Origin: Prorocentrum cordatum
Lineage: Eukaryota; Sar; Dinophyceae; Prorocentrales; Prorocentraceae
Assembly: GCA_963575745.1 (NCBI GenBank)
Contig: CAUYUJ010009557.1
Location: 959,684 to 1,023,683, forward strand
DNA: 64,000 nucleotides
Reading direction: 5' to 3'
In this document: in pieces, positions 32,292 to 44,273 of the stretch
How the letters are laid out: every line of letters begins with the position of its first letter
How positions within the stretch are numbered: the stretch's first letter is position 1
The notes under the pieces: model-generated
Told to the model about the DNA's origin: nothing
The model's database searches: none
The model's input: only the letters and a program-made list of their open reading frames with translations
Position numbers and translations under genes: made by a program

Positions 32292-33920
32292 GACGATGAC
32301 GACGTGGAGGACGAGGACGAGGCTCTTCGAATGCTGCCCTCGCTGCGGCTGGTGTGCAAATGTGTCTCCCGAGATTCTTCCCGCCGAGGAGTACGGGGCC
32401 GATCGGCGCTGCAGGGTGCTAGACCTCGGTGGCCTCCCCCACAAGCTTTTGTATTCCGACGCTTGGCCTCGGAACGGCATCGGGTATGGCGCGGATGGCA
32501 AGCTCTCCCAACCGATCCAGCATCAGCCACGCAGACGCTGACACACCACCAACCCCATCCCCGCGGGCTCAGTCCGAAGCGAAGCCGCCAGCAAGGGGCC
32601 AGCGCAGGCGGGGGAGAAGAAGATCGAGGATCGAGGTCCCTGGGCGACTTTTGGCTCTGTTTGGGCCTCCGGAGGCCCCAGAGCAGCCGAGGTCAGAGGA
32701 TCCCACCGGATTGTCGACGCATCGGGCGACGTCGGGATGGAAAAAGAATCGTGGCCGAGGTCGCGCCGCATCGACGATGCAACTGCAATGCGGCGCTATC
32801 TCTCGATACGATCTACTCGTGCCCCAGTAGCCGGCCCTGATCGGGGCACGCTCCATGTGCTGGTTTCACAGCGGACGTGGTCCGTTCAGCTGCCAACGTC
32901 GTCAGGCCAACAAGATCCTCTGCCTTTCGGACAATGTTGCTTGATGTTCTGCATCGACCCAGTTGATGCTGATCCCATCTGGGGCGTGCCAAGGGGTCCA
33001 TGTCGCCTCGCATTGTGGTAGGCTGGCGAGGCGAGAACGTATCACTGGCAACTTATAAGCAGGCGGGCTGGCAGGGGAGAGAACTAAGGAACGCAACGGG
33101 CTGCAGCAGCAGATAGAAGCGGGCGCACATGACTGTCCTCCAGCCGAGCCATGTGCTTCTTTCCGCTGACCATGACAAGATCGCGCTGGACCTGGCATTG
33201 GCTTCAATTGGAGAATCCATATTTCCCAATCTAAACTCGAGTCCTTGTGACCCTGGAGAGACACGCGCAAGAGCCAAAACACTCTTCATCTCATTCACAT
33301 CGTCTCCCTCATACTCATCCGCACCACCCTCACTCCCCCTTCATCTTCATTCCCACCCTCGACACCTCTGACATCCCAGCAGGCACCCTCACCCTAAACC
33401 AAACATCATCCCCACCGTCGTCGGTCCAAAATCAAAAAGGACCTGCAACTCTCTCCCAGGGCTTGCAGGTGAAGGCTGGACCAAAGAGGCCGTTCGAAAA
33501 CCTGCTAACACACATTGGTCCAGGAGGGCTCGCAATGGTAGGGTGTGTGTGGCATCATAGCTCCTAGCCCGTACTCGCACTCCTGGTAGGACCAGAAATA
33601 TATGGGCATTTCATCTCGCTCTGCCCAGCAGAGGTCTTAGATGCGGGCGACCGTTCGCAAACAACTAGACTACACAAATAGAGGAAGTGCGTCACTGATT
33701 GCTTCAAGATGGAAATGCGTTCAATCCGGGCGGCAAATTTGCGCACTCTGTAGACTCATGGGCACCGTGGACCTCCCGCTGTAACCAAGACGGGGGTACG
33801 AGTCCTGGCAGCTCACAAACACTGCAACACAAACATAGAAGAAAGTGCGGGGGTCGAACCATATCGGCTACACTTGCGGAAGCATTCCAAATGGATCCCA
33901 AAATCCTCTGACCCTTCCGC
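31721..33920. other. unassigned interval with one ACG/GCG tract
   Basis: Mixed sequence with no supported gene. An ACG run followed by a GCG run lies at 32,221-32,290. Some short frames look balanced (for example around 33,129-33,270, where both strands are open) but none shows a domain. No tRNA could be assembled, although T-arm-like strings occur near 33,800 and 33,848. Confidence 0.4.
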
Positions 33921-33924
33921 GTGT

Positions 33925-33970
33925 GAGAGACGCTGTCGCCGTCGTCGTCGTCGTCGTGGTCGTCGTCAGT
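33925..33970. repeat. CGT triplet tract
   Basis: GTCGTCGTCGTCG with one GTGGTC interruption. Confidence 0.85.
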
Positions 33971-34224
33971 CCTAAGGAACTTCGTGGTGAAGTCGACTCC
34001 CTTCCCGTTGTCCCTTCCCTGCCAGGGGGGGGTGGGGGGGTCAGTATGCCGCCCCTCCTAGGGGGCCCGGCGTGTCCCAAGATGGGATCGCCAGCGGGGT
34101 TCCCCGGGAAGGTCTTCGCACGATTGGAACATATACATACATGCATGTGCACAAGATTTTAAGGCTCGCTGCGCTTCGCCTTGGAATATTGATCCTTGCA
34201 CCTACATGTCACATGTCTGATTGA

Positions 34225-34910
34225 CCCTGCGGTTAGCATATTGATGTAGCCGCAGTGTTGCTACGACCCATTCCCGAACCTGATGTGGGGGGGGGCCAAC
34301 CTGGCGCAGCCCAGATTGGCAACAGACCCGACGCGTTCCGTCCAAACCAAACGCCAGGTTCGGCACTCGCCCAGCACGAAGGGACGGCAGCTGCGGTCGC
34401 CAGTTGCCTCGCGTCAGAGGTGGCGCTCGCAAAAGACGGATGTAGCCGAGGCTCAAAAGAGAGTACCAATCTCACACACGGATGCGGCCGGCGCTGGGGA
34501 GGTAGCACAAATCTTGGAAACGGATGTGGCTGGCGCTTGGGCGGAGCACCACTCTCCCATGAGGGCTGTGGAAATCGTGCGAGTGGAGCGGCATCACAAT
34601 AGTCAATGAGGGGGTGCCTGGCGCTGCGAAATGAGTGCCGCGTTCCATGACGGATTTGGCCAGCGCGCAGACGGCAGCATGACTCCCAGACAGGGGTGTG
34701 GCCAGCGCTCGGGCGAGAGCGCCAATCCCATCCATGAATGGGGCTTGTGCGCGACTGGCAACATCATCTGCAATGAACACTGTGGCTGGCTTTGAGGCGA
34801 CAGTACCGCTCGTATTGGAGAATGTAGCCAGCGCTGGGGTGGCTGCGCCAATGTTGGATCAGGATGCGGCCACGGATTGGCGGAAGCACCATCACCGAAG
34901 TACTGCAAAC
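34225..34910. repeat. degenerate 42-bp minisatellite
   Basis: Units start with CGGATGTGGC-like sequence followed by TGGCGCT or CAGCGCT. Clear starts at 34,437, 34,479 and 34,521 give a 42-base step, and diverged units continue to about 34,910, including ATGTAGCCAGCGCTGGGG and ATGCGGCCACGGATTGG. A 42-base unit preserves frame, and some frames show a 14-residue period (TDVAGAW-like), but no start, domain or homologue supports coding. Confidence 0.7.
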
Positions 34911-34927
34911 GGCGCGAGCGAAGCGAA

Positions 34928-35045
34928 GGAGGGGGTGAAGGAGGAGGAGGAGTAGGAGGAAGAGGAGGAGGAGGAGGAAGGGGAGGAGATGAAGGAGGGC
35001 GAGGAGGAGGAGGAGAAGGAAGAGGAGGAGAAGAGGGGAGGAGAA
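34928..35045. repeat. GGA tract
   Basis: GGAGGAGGA with GAAG and GATG interruptions, directly abutting the 42-bp array. Confidence 0.85.
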
Positions 35046-35379
35046 GTGGGCTGTGGGAAAGGTGAGAAAAAGTACAAGCGATAATCCTACCGCTCCGTAG
35101 GAAAACAAGGTTCACATAGCCTTCCCCGGGAGCTCCACTTGCAGGTCCAGTGTCAAAATTCGCACGGAGTCATTCCGCCCGACTCGGCACACCCATCACA
35201 CGGATCGTGTCCAAGAGGGATGTAGTTCACGTGCGGCCATAGTCCGAGGATTCGCGTAACGGCACGTCCCCTCACGTATGTCGGCTGTCTCCTCACACGG
35301 ATCGTACCCCACAGGGAGTTGCACGGACGGTGCCCCAGAGCCAAGGTTCACATCCCAGGGCTCCCTCTTCGGCCGTCCA

Positions 35380-35800
35380 GGGGGCCTCTTATGGCCCTCT
35401 TGAGGCTCTCTTGGGCCGTCTTGGAGCCCTCGTGGGCCGCCTTGGGACTCTCTCGGGGGCTTCTTGGGCCATCGGGTGCCCCGTGGGGGCTATATTGGGC
35501 GCGCCCCTAGGCGTCTGTGGGGCGTGCTGCACGCCGTCTTGGAGCCAACTTGGGCGTCTGGGGGCTCTGTTGGGCCGGTTCGGGGCTGTCTTGGAAGCAT
35601 CTTGGGCCGTCTTGGGGGGGATCTCGGGAGCCTCTTGGGCCGTCGTGGGATGCAGGATGTGCGGAATGACGAGAACGTCAATATCTGTCAAAAACCTTAG
35701 AACCAGCGTTGATGTTTGCATGTCGCGTCGCTCTTGGGAGTCTTGTGGGCCCGTTTGGGGCCGTTTGGGAGCCGTCATCGGGCGTCTTGGGCCGACAGGA
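35380..35800. repeat. GGCCCAAGA-type array, TCTTGGGCC orientation, with head
   Basis: TCTTGGGCCGTCTTGG-type units. The head at about 35,645-35,720, read on the minus strand, contains AAGGTTTTTGACAGAT, matching TAGGTTTTTGAGAGAT in the head at 24.45 kb. Confidence 0.8.
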
Positions 35801-36169
35801 CGCCATGTAAAGAGTTTCAGCCGATCGTTCGGCGCGCGGGCGGCTGGTTGGGAAAGCTTGGAAGTCCCTTCGAAAGTTGCCATGGGGTTGGGGAAGACCG
35901 TCGAAAAAAGTATGAGGGAGGTGTGGGCCATCGGGGGGGAGGTTCTCCATGCAGAATGTGAAATTATGGAATATATCATCTGCACACATGTCTGCCACCA
36001 TACCCTGAGGCACGAGTTGGAGTGTCCTCAGGTCCTTGGCCGAATCACTTGAGCGTCACCCCTCAATCCTGAGAATTCTTTAAGAGGCCAGACCCCAGAA
36101 AGCAGCACCTCTCTCGGCGTCTCGCGTGCCCCCGGGGCCCCTGCGCGTCTTCCCGCAGTGACTTTCTGA

Positions 36170-36990
36170 CACAAGAAGGCCCCAAGACGGGCCAAGAGCT
36201 CCCCAAGAGGCCCCACATACCGTCCAAGCAAGAGGGCACCAAATCACCGAACGATTAGTCTAAAATGCTCAAGGTGGCCTGACTATGGCCGAAACAAAGC
36301 ACCCAGAACGCCTCCCAAGAGGACCCCCAGAGGCACACATCGTGTAATCCCACCAGCCCTTTTCTGCGTAGGTGGTCTACCGATTTCTTCCTCTCTTCTT
36401 CTAAACCCTCTTCCCTTCGGGGAGAGGTACCCTCCCCCTCCCCTTCCTGCGTTTGTTTTCGCGGAGGCCACGATGTGTCAGAGGGTCCTGATTCGCCCAA
36501 GATGGCTCAGGAGGGTCTCCGATGCTCCAAGATGGTCCCCAAGGCGGCTCGAGATAACCCAACACGGGTCAAGATAGCTTCCGACGCACCTCCAAGAGCT
36601 ACAAGGCCAAGAGGAGCCCCAGAGGACCCCTCCAAGAAACCAACATCTTTCAAACACCTACAAGAACTCAATCATGTATGCTTTCTCGCCTTTCCGCTTC
36701 CGATGCGCGGCTGAGGCTTCGAGGTTGCCCCGAGATGGCCGAGCCGCAGGCAGCCCCACGAAAGGCCCAAGAGGCACCCAAAACGGCCCTTAGAGCGCCT
36801 AAGATCGGCCCAAGAACGCCCCCCCAAAGCGATGTTGATGGCCCCAGAGGGGGGGACGGACATGTAGGACCCCCTCCCTTTTTAACCAATCGCCTCCACG
36901 ATGGCCTCAAGAGGCCCTCCAGGGCTTGCGAGAGGGCCCCGAGAGAGCCCCAAGAGCGTCAAAGAGCGCCCTAAGAGAGTTCAACAAGGT
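36170..36990. repeat. GGCCCAAGA-type array with head
   Basis: CCCAAGACGGGCC units at 36,170-36,230 and 36,490-36,990, with a head at about 36,640-36,710 (AACATCTTTCAAACACC...TTTCCGCTTCC). A short continuation lies at 37,225-37,330. Between them a TCC/TGC tract occupies 37,010-37,065. Confidence 0.65.
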
Positions 36991-37399
36991 CCCCAAGAGG
37001 CGGTGTGCCTCCTCCTCCTCCTCCTCCTGCTCCTCCTCCTCCTCCTGCTCCTGCTCCTCCCCCTTGCTCCCAAAGATCTCTCTGGTCATCCTGGTTGCCC
37101 GTTTAGTTTCACTATATGTCTCTTCGTTCCTTTTCCCGTCAGCTCTCATGGGCAGGATTTCTGAGCGGGCTGGTGGGAATATGCGAAACGTGAAAAACTC
37201 CTCAGGGAAACCATACAACGGCGTTCAAAACGGCCCAAGAGGCCCCCCAGATCGCCCCAAGACGGCCCCAGAGGCCCCCACGAGGGCCCCACGATTGCCT
37301 AAGAAGAACCCCAGAACCGACCCAACCAGCCCGTCACCCAGCAAACCCGCCTACCCCAGCCGTCTGCCCTCCAGCACCGCCACGGGGGGAAATATGCTT

Positions 37400-37607
37400 T
37401 GGACGCCTGAAATGGGTACCGAACAAATGGGTACAATGCCCAACAGCAAATGATGTCCCAAACCAACAGCGGCCGCTGTTGGGCAGGCGGCCTCCTGTCT
37501 CGAACGGACACAGGCCGCGGCGGCGCGGACAGCGAGCCCTGTTCAAGATGAACAGGAACTGCTGTTGGGCGTTGTACCCATTCTTTCCGTACTCATTTCG
37601 TGCGTGC
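37400..37607. mobile_element. MITE family A, copy 2 (208 bp)
   Basis: Same inverted ends and interior as the copy at 2.92 kb. Here the arms have diverged more (GGACGCCTGAAATGGGTACC at left, a CGTGCGTGCA end at right). ATATGC occurs just outside both ends (about 37,393 and 37,610), a possible 6-bp target duplication. Confidence 0.85.
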
Positions 37608-37854
37608 AGATATGCCGTACAGACGACAACGGCTGAGAAACCGCCTACTGTGGCCCGGCGGGACATCGGGGGGAGGCTAAATCGCACAGTGACAGATTGG
37701 ACCCGGCTTCGCGCCGCGGGGCGCGAAGCACAGGTGGGCATCTCGAATGCGGCGCTGACGCCATTTTTTCTGCAAGCAACTACATTTGGCCGCGTAGGTG
37801 TGTGAAGAATTCGATGGCTGCCGGTCGCGGTGGTCGCCGGGTTCCCTGAGGTTA

Positions 37855-38200
37855 CTTGGACCTGTTCCTTTACAGGGGGTTGCCTGGGATTCCTAGGCTT
37901 CTCGGTCTTGGCTCTTTGCTTGTTTGGTTCGTCGGGCTTTGTTTCTTGGTTCCCTGGACTTGGCTCCTTGGTTCCATGGCCTTGGTTTCTCGGTTCAGTG
38001 GCATAGGTTCTTTGGTTCGTTGTTCTTGGCTCCTCGGTTCCTCGGTCCCTTGGTTTCTAGGTCTCAGTCCCTCGGTTCCTTGGACCTGGTTCCTTGGTTC
38101 CTTGGTCTTGGTTGCTTGACTCCTTGGTCTCAATTTCTTGGTCTTGGTTCGTTGGTCCTGCTTCCTTGACTTCCTGGTTCGGTTCTCTTCGCCTTGGCCT
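37855..38200. repeat. CTTGGTTC-type minisatellite
   Basis: Variants of GGTTCCTTGGTCTTGGTT repeat irregularly. A related but more degenerate GTTGCCTG-TTGTT theme continues to about 38,620. The Leu/Phe/Trp/Gly frames are repeat translations even though they look like membrane proteins. Confidence 0.75.
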
Positions 38201-38859
38201 GTGCTTCCATTCCCCAGCAAAGCTGCACCGACGATGCTGATGCTTGCTCTCATTCCCAATCCCCACCAAGTGCTTTTACTTGCTAATTCAGAACGGGTGC
38301 ATGCGCGACGCGTTCGTCGCCCAAATTCCGCAGGGTTGCCTGGTCTTGTTCCCTTGCAAAACGTTGCTAGTCTGCCCAAATTGCCTGATCTTGTTGTCAA
38401 ACTATGCTTTGCCTATGGAGTCGTGTTTACGTGTGAAGATACGGTTAGGTGCCGGACGCGATCGCGCCTGGTTTCCCCAAGGTTGCCTGACTGTTTCTTT
38501 ACAACTGCGTTGTCCGAAATTGCCTCGTCTCTTCATACGGAAGCCTTCCCCGAAATTGTTTGGTCTGGTTTCTATACTGGCATTTCCCCGGGTTGCTCGG
38601 GGTTGCTTACTTACCGTGGCGTTCTCTGCTTGGGCCCGGATGCCGATATATGCCGGAAAACGCTAAGAAGGGTGCACCTGCCGTACATGATTTTGGGACC
38701 AGGGGGTCGAAGCCAACCCCCTGCTAAACGACAAATTCTCAAACATGGTGATGGCGACTGTTCCTTAAACGATACGCCTCAACATCTGCATCATGATACT
38801 CCTCGTCCCCTATCATATTCCGTCTCCTCCTCCTTCTACCAATTGTCCGCCACATAATT

Positions 38860-39022
38860 GTCATGCCCCACTTCTCCTCCTCTTTTTAATTATACGTCCC
38901 CTGCTGCTCCTCCTGTCACTCCTCCTCCTCCTCCTTCCCTTTCCCTTCATTATCCTCCTCCTCAGTATTTCTCCTCCTCCTCCTCCTCCTCTTCCTCCTC
39001 TTCCTCCTCCTCCTCGTGCACT
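38860..39022. repeat. TCC-rich pyrimidine tract
   Basis: CTCCTCCTCC blocks interspersed with short unique stretches. No gene. A GGCCCAAGA-type remnant follows at 39,300-39,380. Confidence 0.8.
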
Positions 39023-39599
39023 ACACCTGATCCGACGCCTCTGCTCGCACTCGTCTGCCTCATCTCACTTTCCCTACTCATAGCACGTTCCCCTGCTCCT
39101 TCCAAAGGGGCGACGGGAGGAGGCTGGGAAGGTAGAGGACGAATCATATCGTAAGGATGGGGATGTCGCTAGGGAGCGCGAGAGGAGGTCAAAACCAGAT
39201 TGGGCATAGTTATCGGACCATGGTCCAGTGTAGTTGTGTATACTGAATCCTGTTTGTTCACGGTCCAAAAGGGCTCGGAATCGCCGAAAGACTTGTCCAG
39301 AGTCCAGGGTCCCAAAACAAAAATCAGGACGGGCCAAGAGTGGCCCTCAAGACGGTCCCAGAGGGCCCTGAATCGCCGAACGATCTATCCATGACGCCTC
39401 CCTGAGATCCCTTTCCGTCGGGGGGGGCCGTAATGAGGTCTGTTTCGTCCACAATCGGAATGTCGCCAAGATGGCCTTGAAACTACAGTGAACCCTTAGC
39501 GGTGACGGATTTGATATTGAAGTAAACACGGGGGCCTGGTGTCGAAACTCCCACGCGCGCGCGCGTGAGGAGTTCCGGATCGTCCACAATGGAAAAATC

Positions 39600-41270
39600 G
39601 CCATGCTGGCCAGTCACTTGGGACTGGGCTGCGCACGAGCGGGCAAAATGTGACCCTCGCACAGTGTGGCCCTCGCGCAGACCTGGCCTCAATTTGGCAC
39701 GACGATCCGATTGCGCACGGGGACTGTTTTCGCTCGCAGGCGCCGGAAAGCGGCAGCGGAGCCGCACGCGAGCGGGCGCAATCGTACTATCGCCAGACGG
39801 CCGCGCAGAGTTCGCGTGAAGAGAGGTAATGCTGCTTCGTCGCGGCACACATGGATTAGCGATCCATGGATTTGGCGCGCGGTCGCCAAATCCATGGATC
39901 GCGGAAGGTGCCCTCCCCCAAATGCAGCCGGTGCCGCATTGTTGGGCGACGGAAATCCGCAATTTCCCATGGAAACGGGACCCGTCGCTAATCCACGCCC
40001 CCTTGATCCATGTTTACGATCGCCAGAAAGCTAGACGCACAGATTGTAAGGAGGGTGCTCGCGCCGCAAAGCGCGCACAAATGTTCAGGAAGTTCAGGTC
40101 CCGCCAATGTGCGGCCTGTGTTTTTCCCGCTCGCAACGTCGTCGGAAGCGGGACCGCGCGCAAAAATGCTCGTTCGCTTGGTGTGAGCGCGCGCCATCCC
40201 CAAATCGTCCCAGCACTCTCTTTTTATGTGTGGTGGGAAAGGGTGACAGTGGGAAGGGCCCGCTGACTCGATCGACCTGGGTGAATTGACTCCTGTCTTC
40301 AACCCTGATTCGTATACACTCCCACTCTGCGACGCATCCGGCTGGTAGCGATACTATCTGGGGCGTTCCTCCCAACCGTTCAAAACCGATGCAATATCGA
40401 TGTTCCCTCTTCACATCACGTTTTGTTGTCGCCGCTGCAAAATGTGTGGCTGGAATTCAGCACGACGTACGCGCGCGAAAGGCGAAATGCTGTTCTCGCC
40501 AGGGCGCTGCGCTCATTTTTCTGGGAATTGAATTCCTAAGTGGGCGAGGCGCGCACATTTCGCTTGCCCCTTCGTCGACAGCATGGTCATGCGCAAGCGG
40601 GCGAAACGTCGTTCTCGCCTCGCCCACGAGGAAGATTTCGCTTAGAACTGACACTCCCGCTTGGGCTGTGCGCGTATGCTTGACTCGCCGAGCCATTGGG
40701 TGCAACCACAATGCAAATTTAGCCTGGACGTGGCGCTGCGTGTCGACCGCAACGCACATGTTTCACTCCCCCAGACATTGGGGGTGGGGCCGAGCGCGGG
40801 CGGGCGCTTTGTCACCCTCGCCAACAACTCGGTGCGGATTTCGCCTGCAAGTGGCGTTCCCGCTCAGGCGCGGCGCATACTTTTCGGTCGCCGAGTCGCG
40901 AGGAAGCGACAACGGGGTCGCGCGAAAGCGGGCGAAATGTAATCGGCAAAGTACAGCTTCGGCGGGGGCGCGACGCATTCTTCGTCTTCCCCGAGCTCAT
41001 CGGAAGTTTGGCAGCGCGAGAGAAAGAGAACTAGTACTCTCGCAGCAGCGCCGCGCAAGAATGCTTGGAAGCTCCGCTCGCGAAAGTGCGCGGCACATGT
41101 TCCCCTCATAAGTCATCGGATGCGGGACCGCGCGCGAGCGCCTTCCGTTCAGCGTGTGAGGGGGGACGCGCGCCACTCCTGATACTAAATTGCGCCATCG
41201 TTGGTTCGTATGTGATGGGCGGGGGGATTGGAATTGGCAGGGCATGCTGACTCGTTCGCTCGGTCTCATG
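39600..41270. repeat. CG-rich degenerate repeat region
   Basis: Recurrent but very diverged GAGCGGGC-AAATG, TTCTCGCC and CGAAATG motifs at irregular spacing. A 240-residue plus frame (40,389-41,111) spans much of it and is Arg/Ala/Ser/Cys-rich, with internal similarity between segments such as RNVVLASP and KCCSRQG. I read that as repeat-derived rather than a gene. The exact unit could not be defined by eye. Confidence 0.4.
39860..39901. other. perfect 18-bp-stem hairpin
   Basis: CGATCCATGGATTTGGCG at 39,860-39,877 pairs perfectly with 39,884-39,901 across the six-base loop CGCGGT. The arm itself contains the palindrome ATCCATGGAT. No flanking element boundary is evident. Confidence 0.85.
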
Positions 41271-41754
41271 GGACGTCCACTCTTAAATACTCATGGTCAT
41301 ACTCAAACTATTTTGACTCAAGGATCGCCAGAATGTGTTGTTGTCGACAGCGAGCGCACAAGAGTTGCATGTGCCTGGCCTAGAGCCATGGACGCCAATG
41401 CCAAATGCCAACGTGTCGCAACCACGCGTTCTGAAGCCGTGAGCGTCAACGCTGATGCCAGATTCTAAACGCAATATCGGAGCCCGCCTTCGCGGCGAAT
41501 TCTCTTACGCGCCTGGTGCCAGCGGACATCGCTGTCCTGAAAATATCTGGGTGATCAGCAGCGTTGGAAGCGGGCATCCAAAGAAAATCAAAACCGGCAA
41601 CGGATGAAACATAACGCCTGGCCTACTGCTCCCAGTCCGCACATCAGCAGAGCCGTTCCGCCTCCTCCTCCTCGTCCTGAACGGCAGCAGGTCGCAGAAA
41701 AACACGCCTTGCCAGAACTCTCGACCCCCTGCTTGTGGGAACTCGATCGATACG

Positions 41755-42000
41755 CGAGAGGAGGAGGAAGAGAAGGAGGGAGGAGGGAGGGGGGAGGAGA
41801 AGGAGGAGGAGGAGAGGAGGGGAGGGGAAGGAGGAGAGGGGAGGAGAGGAGGGAGGAGAGGGGAAGGGAGGGGAGGGGAGGAGAGAGGGGAGGGGAGGGG
41901 AGGAGGGAGGGGAGGGGAGAGGAAGGGAGGAGAGGAGGGAGGAGGAGGAGGAGGAAAAGGAAGAGGAAGAAAAGGAGGAGGAGGAGGAGGAGGAGGAGGG
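41755..42000. repeat. GGA/GGGGA purine tract
   Basis: GGAGGAGG and GGGGAGGGGAGG over about 245 bases. Frames are repeat translations. Confidence 0.9.
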
Positions 42001-42392
42001 CCCCGAAACGGGTCGGAAAATCCGGTGCGATGTTGTTTAGCGACGCCTGGAGAGTCCGCCGCCTCCTCCCCTTCGCGCCTCCCCTCGAGTTCTCCTGCAG
42101 CATGATCTGCCCAATCCAGTCGAGGGCGTCCGAGGAGGTTCAAAACAGGCAGGGGATATCAAAGTAAATCCCGGATCTCTTTCACTTTCCCTTTCCTTCT
42201 CCCCCTCCGCCCTATTGGATCGTCGTCGGCACCTGGTGGCGATCTCGAGGCGGATCCCGCCCTGGCGACGAGACAGCGCCCCCGGAGTCACAGAAAGAAA
42301 TCTTGAACGCAAGTTTGAAAACTTTGATCCTCGGTCCTCGAATGCCCCTACGCCTACGTCCTCCCCCCTGGAAATCTTCCAGGGTCTCCGCA

Positions 42393-42540
42393 GATGTGCA
42401 AAAGTAAAGGGGCCCTGGGACACACACACATTGGATAGACACAAATAACAGGATTCCCCATATTTGGGGTGTTCGTCTTCCCACTTCCCATAGTTTCCCA
42501 TGTTTCACTGGGAAGTGACTACTTGTGTCTGTGTGTGTTT
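42393..42540. mobile_element. MITE-like family C, copy 2
   Basis: Same order of motifs as at 12.41 kb: GGGGCCC, a short CACACACA, ATAGACACAAA, AACAGGATTCCCC, TTCGTCTTCCC, TCCCATAGTTTCCCAT, ACTTGTGTCTGTGTGT. The AGACACA arms are inverted. Here the CA tract has not expanded. Confidence 0.65.
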
Positions 42541-42849
42541 TACCTCCTGGGAAAGGTGTCGGAGGCACCACGCCTCCAAAGGCCCGAGGGGGCCCCCTGG
42601 ATCAACCCCGGACGCCTGCAGAGACCACAAGCGCCCATAAGTAGTGATGTTCAACACGATCGCCATCGTCGTCACCGTCCGTCATCGTCGCCGGTCGTCC
42701 GTCTTATGTTGGATCTATTAGGGAACTGTGGCCACGCGACCTGGCCGTCCGCGGCATATCCAAAGCCACTCGAGGCTATCCGAGGCCGTCCACCGAAGCA
42801 AGAGTCCCGGACAGAGGATGGCTCCCACAGATTACACGCCAGCCTGTTG

Positions 42850-43003
42850 TCGTCGTCGTCGTCGTCGTCGTCGTCCAGCGTCGATCGTCTATCGTCGGTC
42901 GTCCTTGTCGGTTGACGTCGTCGTCGAGAGGAGGACCGTCGTCCGTCGTCTGTGGCCATCTGTCCATCCGTCCGTCCGTCCGTCCGTCCGTCCGTCCGTC
43001 CGT

Positions 43004-43054
<51 letters not shown>

Positions 43055-43170
43055 TCATCGTCGTCGCCTGTCGTGGTCGTATCTCGTGGTCTGGTGTCAT
43101 CCTCCCCTCCTCCTCCTCCTCCTCCTCCTTGTCCTCCTCCTCCTCCTCCTCCTCCTCCCCCTCCTCTTCC
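42850..43170. repeat. compound TCG, GTCC, GTC and TCC tract
   Basis: Blocks in order: TCG triplets (42,848-42,882), about eleven GTCC tetramers (42,962-43,008), GTC triplets (43,005-43,056), TCC triplets (43,103-43,165). Arg/Ser/Val frames are repeat-derived. Confidence 0.9.
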
Positions 43171-43603
43171 ACCGCCGGTAATTATGATCGGTCGGTCGGT
43201 CGTCGGTCGCTGGTGACGAGCCGTCGTCTCTCGTCGGTCGTCCCACGCTGCCGTCGCCGACGCCGACGACCGACCAACCGTGGTCCAGCGTCGGGCGGTC
43301 GTCGCCTTTCGTCGTCGTCGAGGGTTGAGAAACAGCAGACGGGTCCTGTCCTGAAAGGAACGGGCCCAGGACCCAAAAGAGGATTTGCCAGGACCAACCT
43401 TGCGTCCCGAGCCGCTTCTCGACAGTCCTCGGGACCCGTGGAAAGTTCGGAGGCGAAAGATACGGCGGACGTCCAGGACGACTCTGGGACCCCCCGCAAC
43501 GCTGTCGCCGAGGCGCAGCTGATTGACAACGCCCTTGGCCCCGAGAGCCCCACTGAACCGCTTGGCAGCGCGCACACAGGAGGGTAAGGGGAGGGGGGAA
43601 GGC

Positions 43604-43719
43604 TCGCAGAGCGGACTCGTAGCCCAATCGGTCAAGGGCCCTGGAAAATAATTAGAGCCAAAAGAGCGGCGGCAGAGAGCAGGTGAGGAGAGCAACGGGT
43701 TTTCTGGAATCACACTCCT
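43604..43719 (-). repeat. candidate 3' LTR (about 116 bp)
   Basis: Matches 52,326-52,441 over 115 aligned bases without gaps; by eye 11 differences, nine of them transitions (about 90 percent identity). In minus-strand sense it is preceded by the purine stretch AGGAGGAG, a possible polypurine tract, followed by TGTGATTCC. The plus strand has TAGCCCAATCGG, which fits a Pol III A-box consensus, but no tRNA fold or B-box was found. It is unusually short for an LTR and lacks clean TG...CA ends. Confidence 0.6.
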
Positions 43720-44104
43720 CCTGCACGGTGCGCGGGCGCAAGCGGCTGAGGCGCCAGAGCAGCCGGGCATACAAGCCTGGCTCTTCATTAAACGTAGTGC
43801 CAGGCGTGCTGGCAGAAAGGGAGCAAACGGCTCGACACGGCTTGCATTGCAGGCAGCCCCTTTGGGCACTTAAACGGATGCGATGCACGCGACCTGCAGG
43901 AGACGATCGGCTTTCAGCACTGCTGGCGCTGTAATCAAACACAGGCAAGGCTAGCAATAACAAGGATTCGATCGCGAAGCGACAAAATCCAAACATAGCT
44001 ATCTGATCGAGATAAGGTCTGAATTGGTGCGATCGTCATCATAATTTTGAAACAAAACTTGTGCACACTGAACGAAGCTGCTCTAAATTCGGATTTGCGT
44101 TTGA

Positions 44105-44232
44105 ATAGCCGGGTGTGGAAACTGAGTAGCAATGTGGGCTTACGTGTAGATAGCCAGGTGTGGAAACTCAGCAGCAATGTTGAAATACATGCAAATAGCT
44201 GGGTGTGAAAACTAAGCCGCACAATACTTGCT
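44105..44232 (-). repeat. 45-bp triple repeat in the element's 3' region
   Basis: ATAGCC/ATAGCT-GGTGTG recurs at 44,105, 44,150 and 44,195, an exact 45-base step. In minus-strand sense it lies between the last coding fragment and the 3' terminal repeat. The rest of 43,720-44,270 is AT-richer sequence without an assignable frame. Confidence 0.8.
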
Positions 44233-44273
44233 GGTTCGAACGGCCAACCTGCCGTCCGAACACCCAGCGGGGT

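Noticed and set aside
33780-33870. tRNA T-arm-like strings (GGGGGTACGAGTCC, GGGGGTCGAACC)
   Set aside because: No matching D-arm, anticodon arm or acceptor stem at the right spacing.
35678-36013. CADDIFHNF in a minus frame as a reverse transcriptase active site
   Set aside because: No other RT blocks surround it, and the adjacent sequence is a GGCCCAAGA array; likely chance.
37856-38119. Hydrophobic 87-residue frame resembling a membrane protein
   Set aside because: It is a translation of the CTTGGTTC minisatellite.
40389-41111. 240-residue plus frame as a gene
   Set aside because: Arg/Cys/Ser/Ala-rich with internal repetition, in a CG-rich degenerate repeat region; no domain or consistent codon bias visible.
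43604-43719. tRNA gene in the terminal repeat (A-box-like TAGCCCAATCGG, D-stem-like GCCC/GGGC)
   Set aside because: No anticodon stem, T-arm or closing acceptor stem could be formed in either copy.
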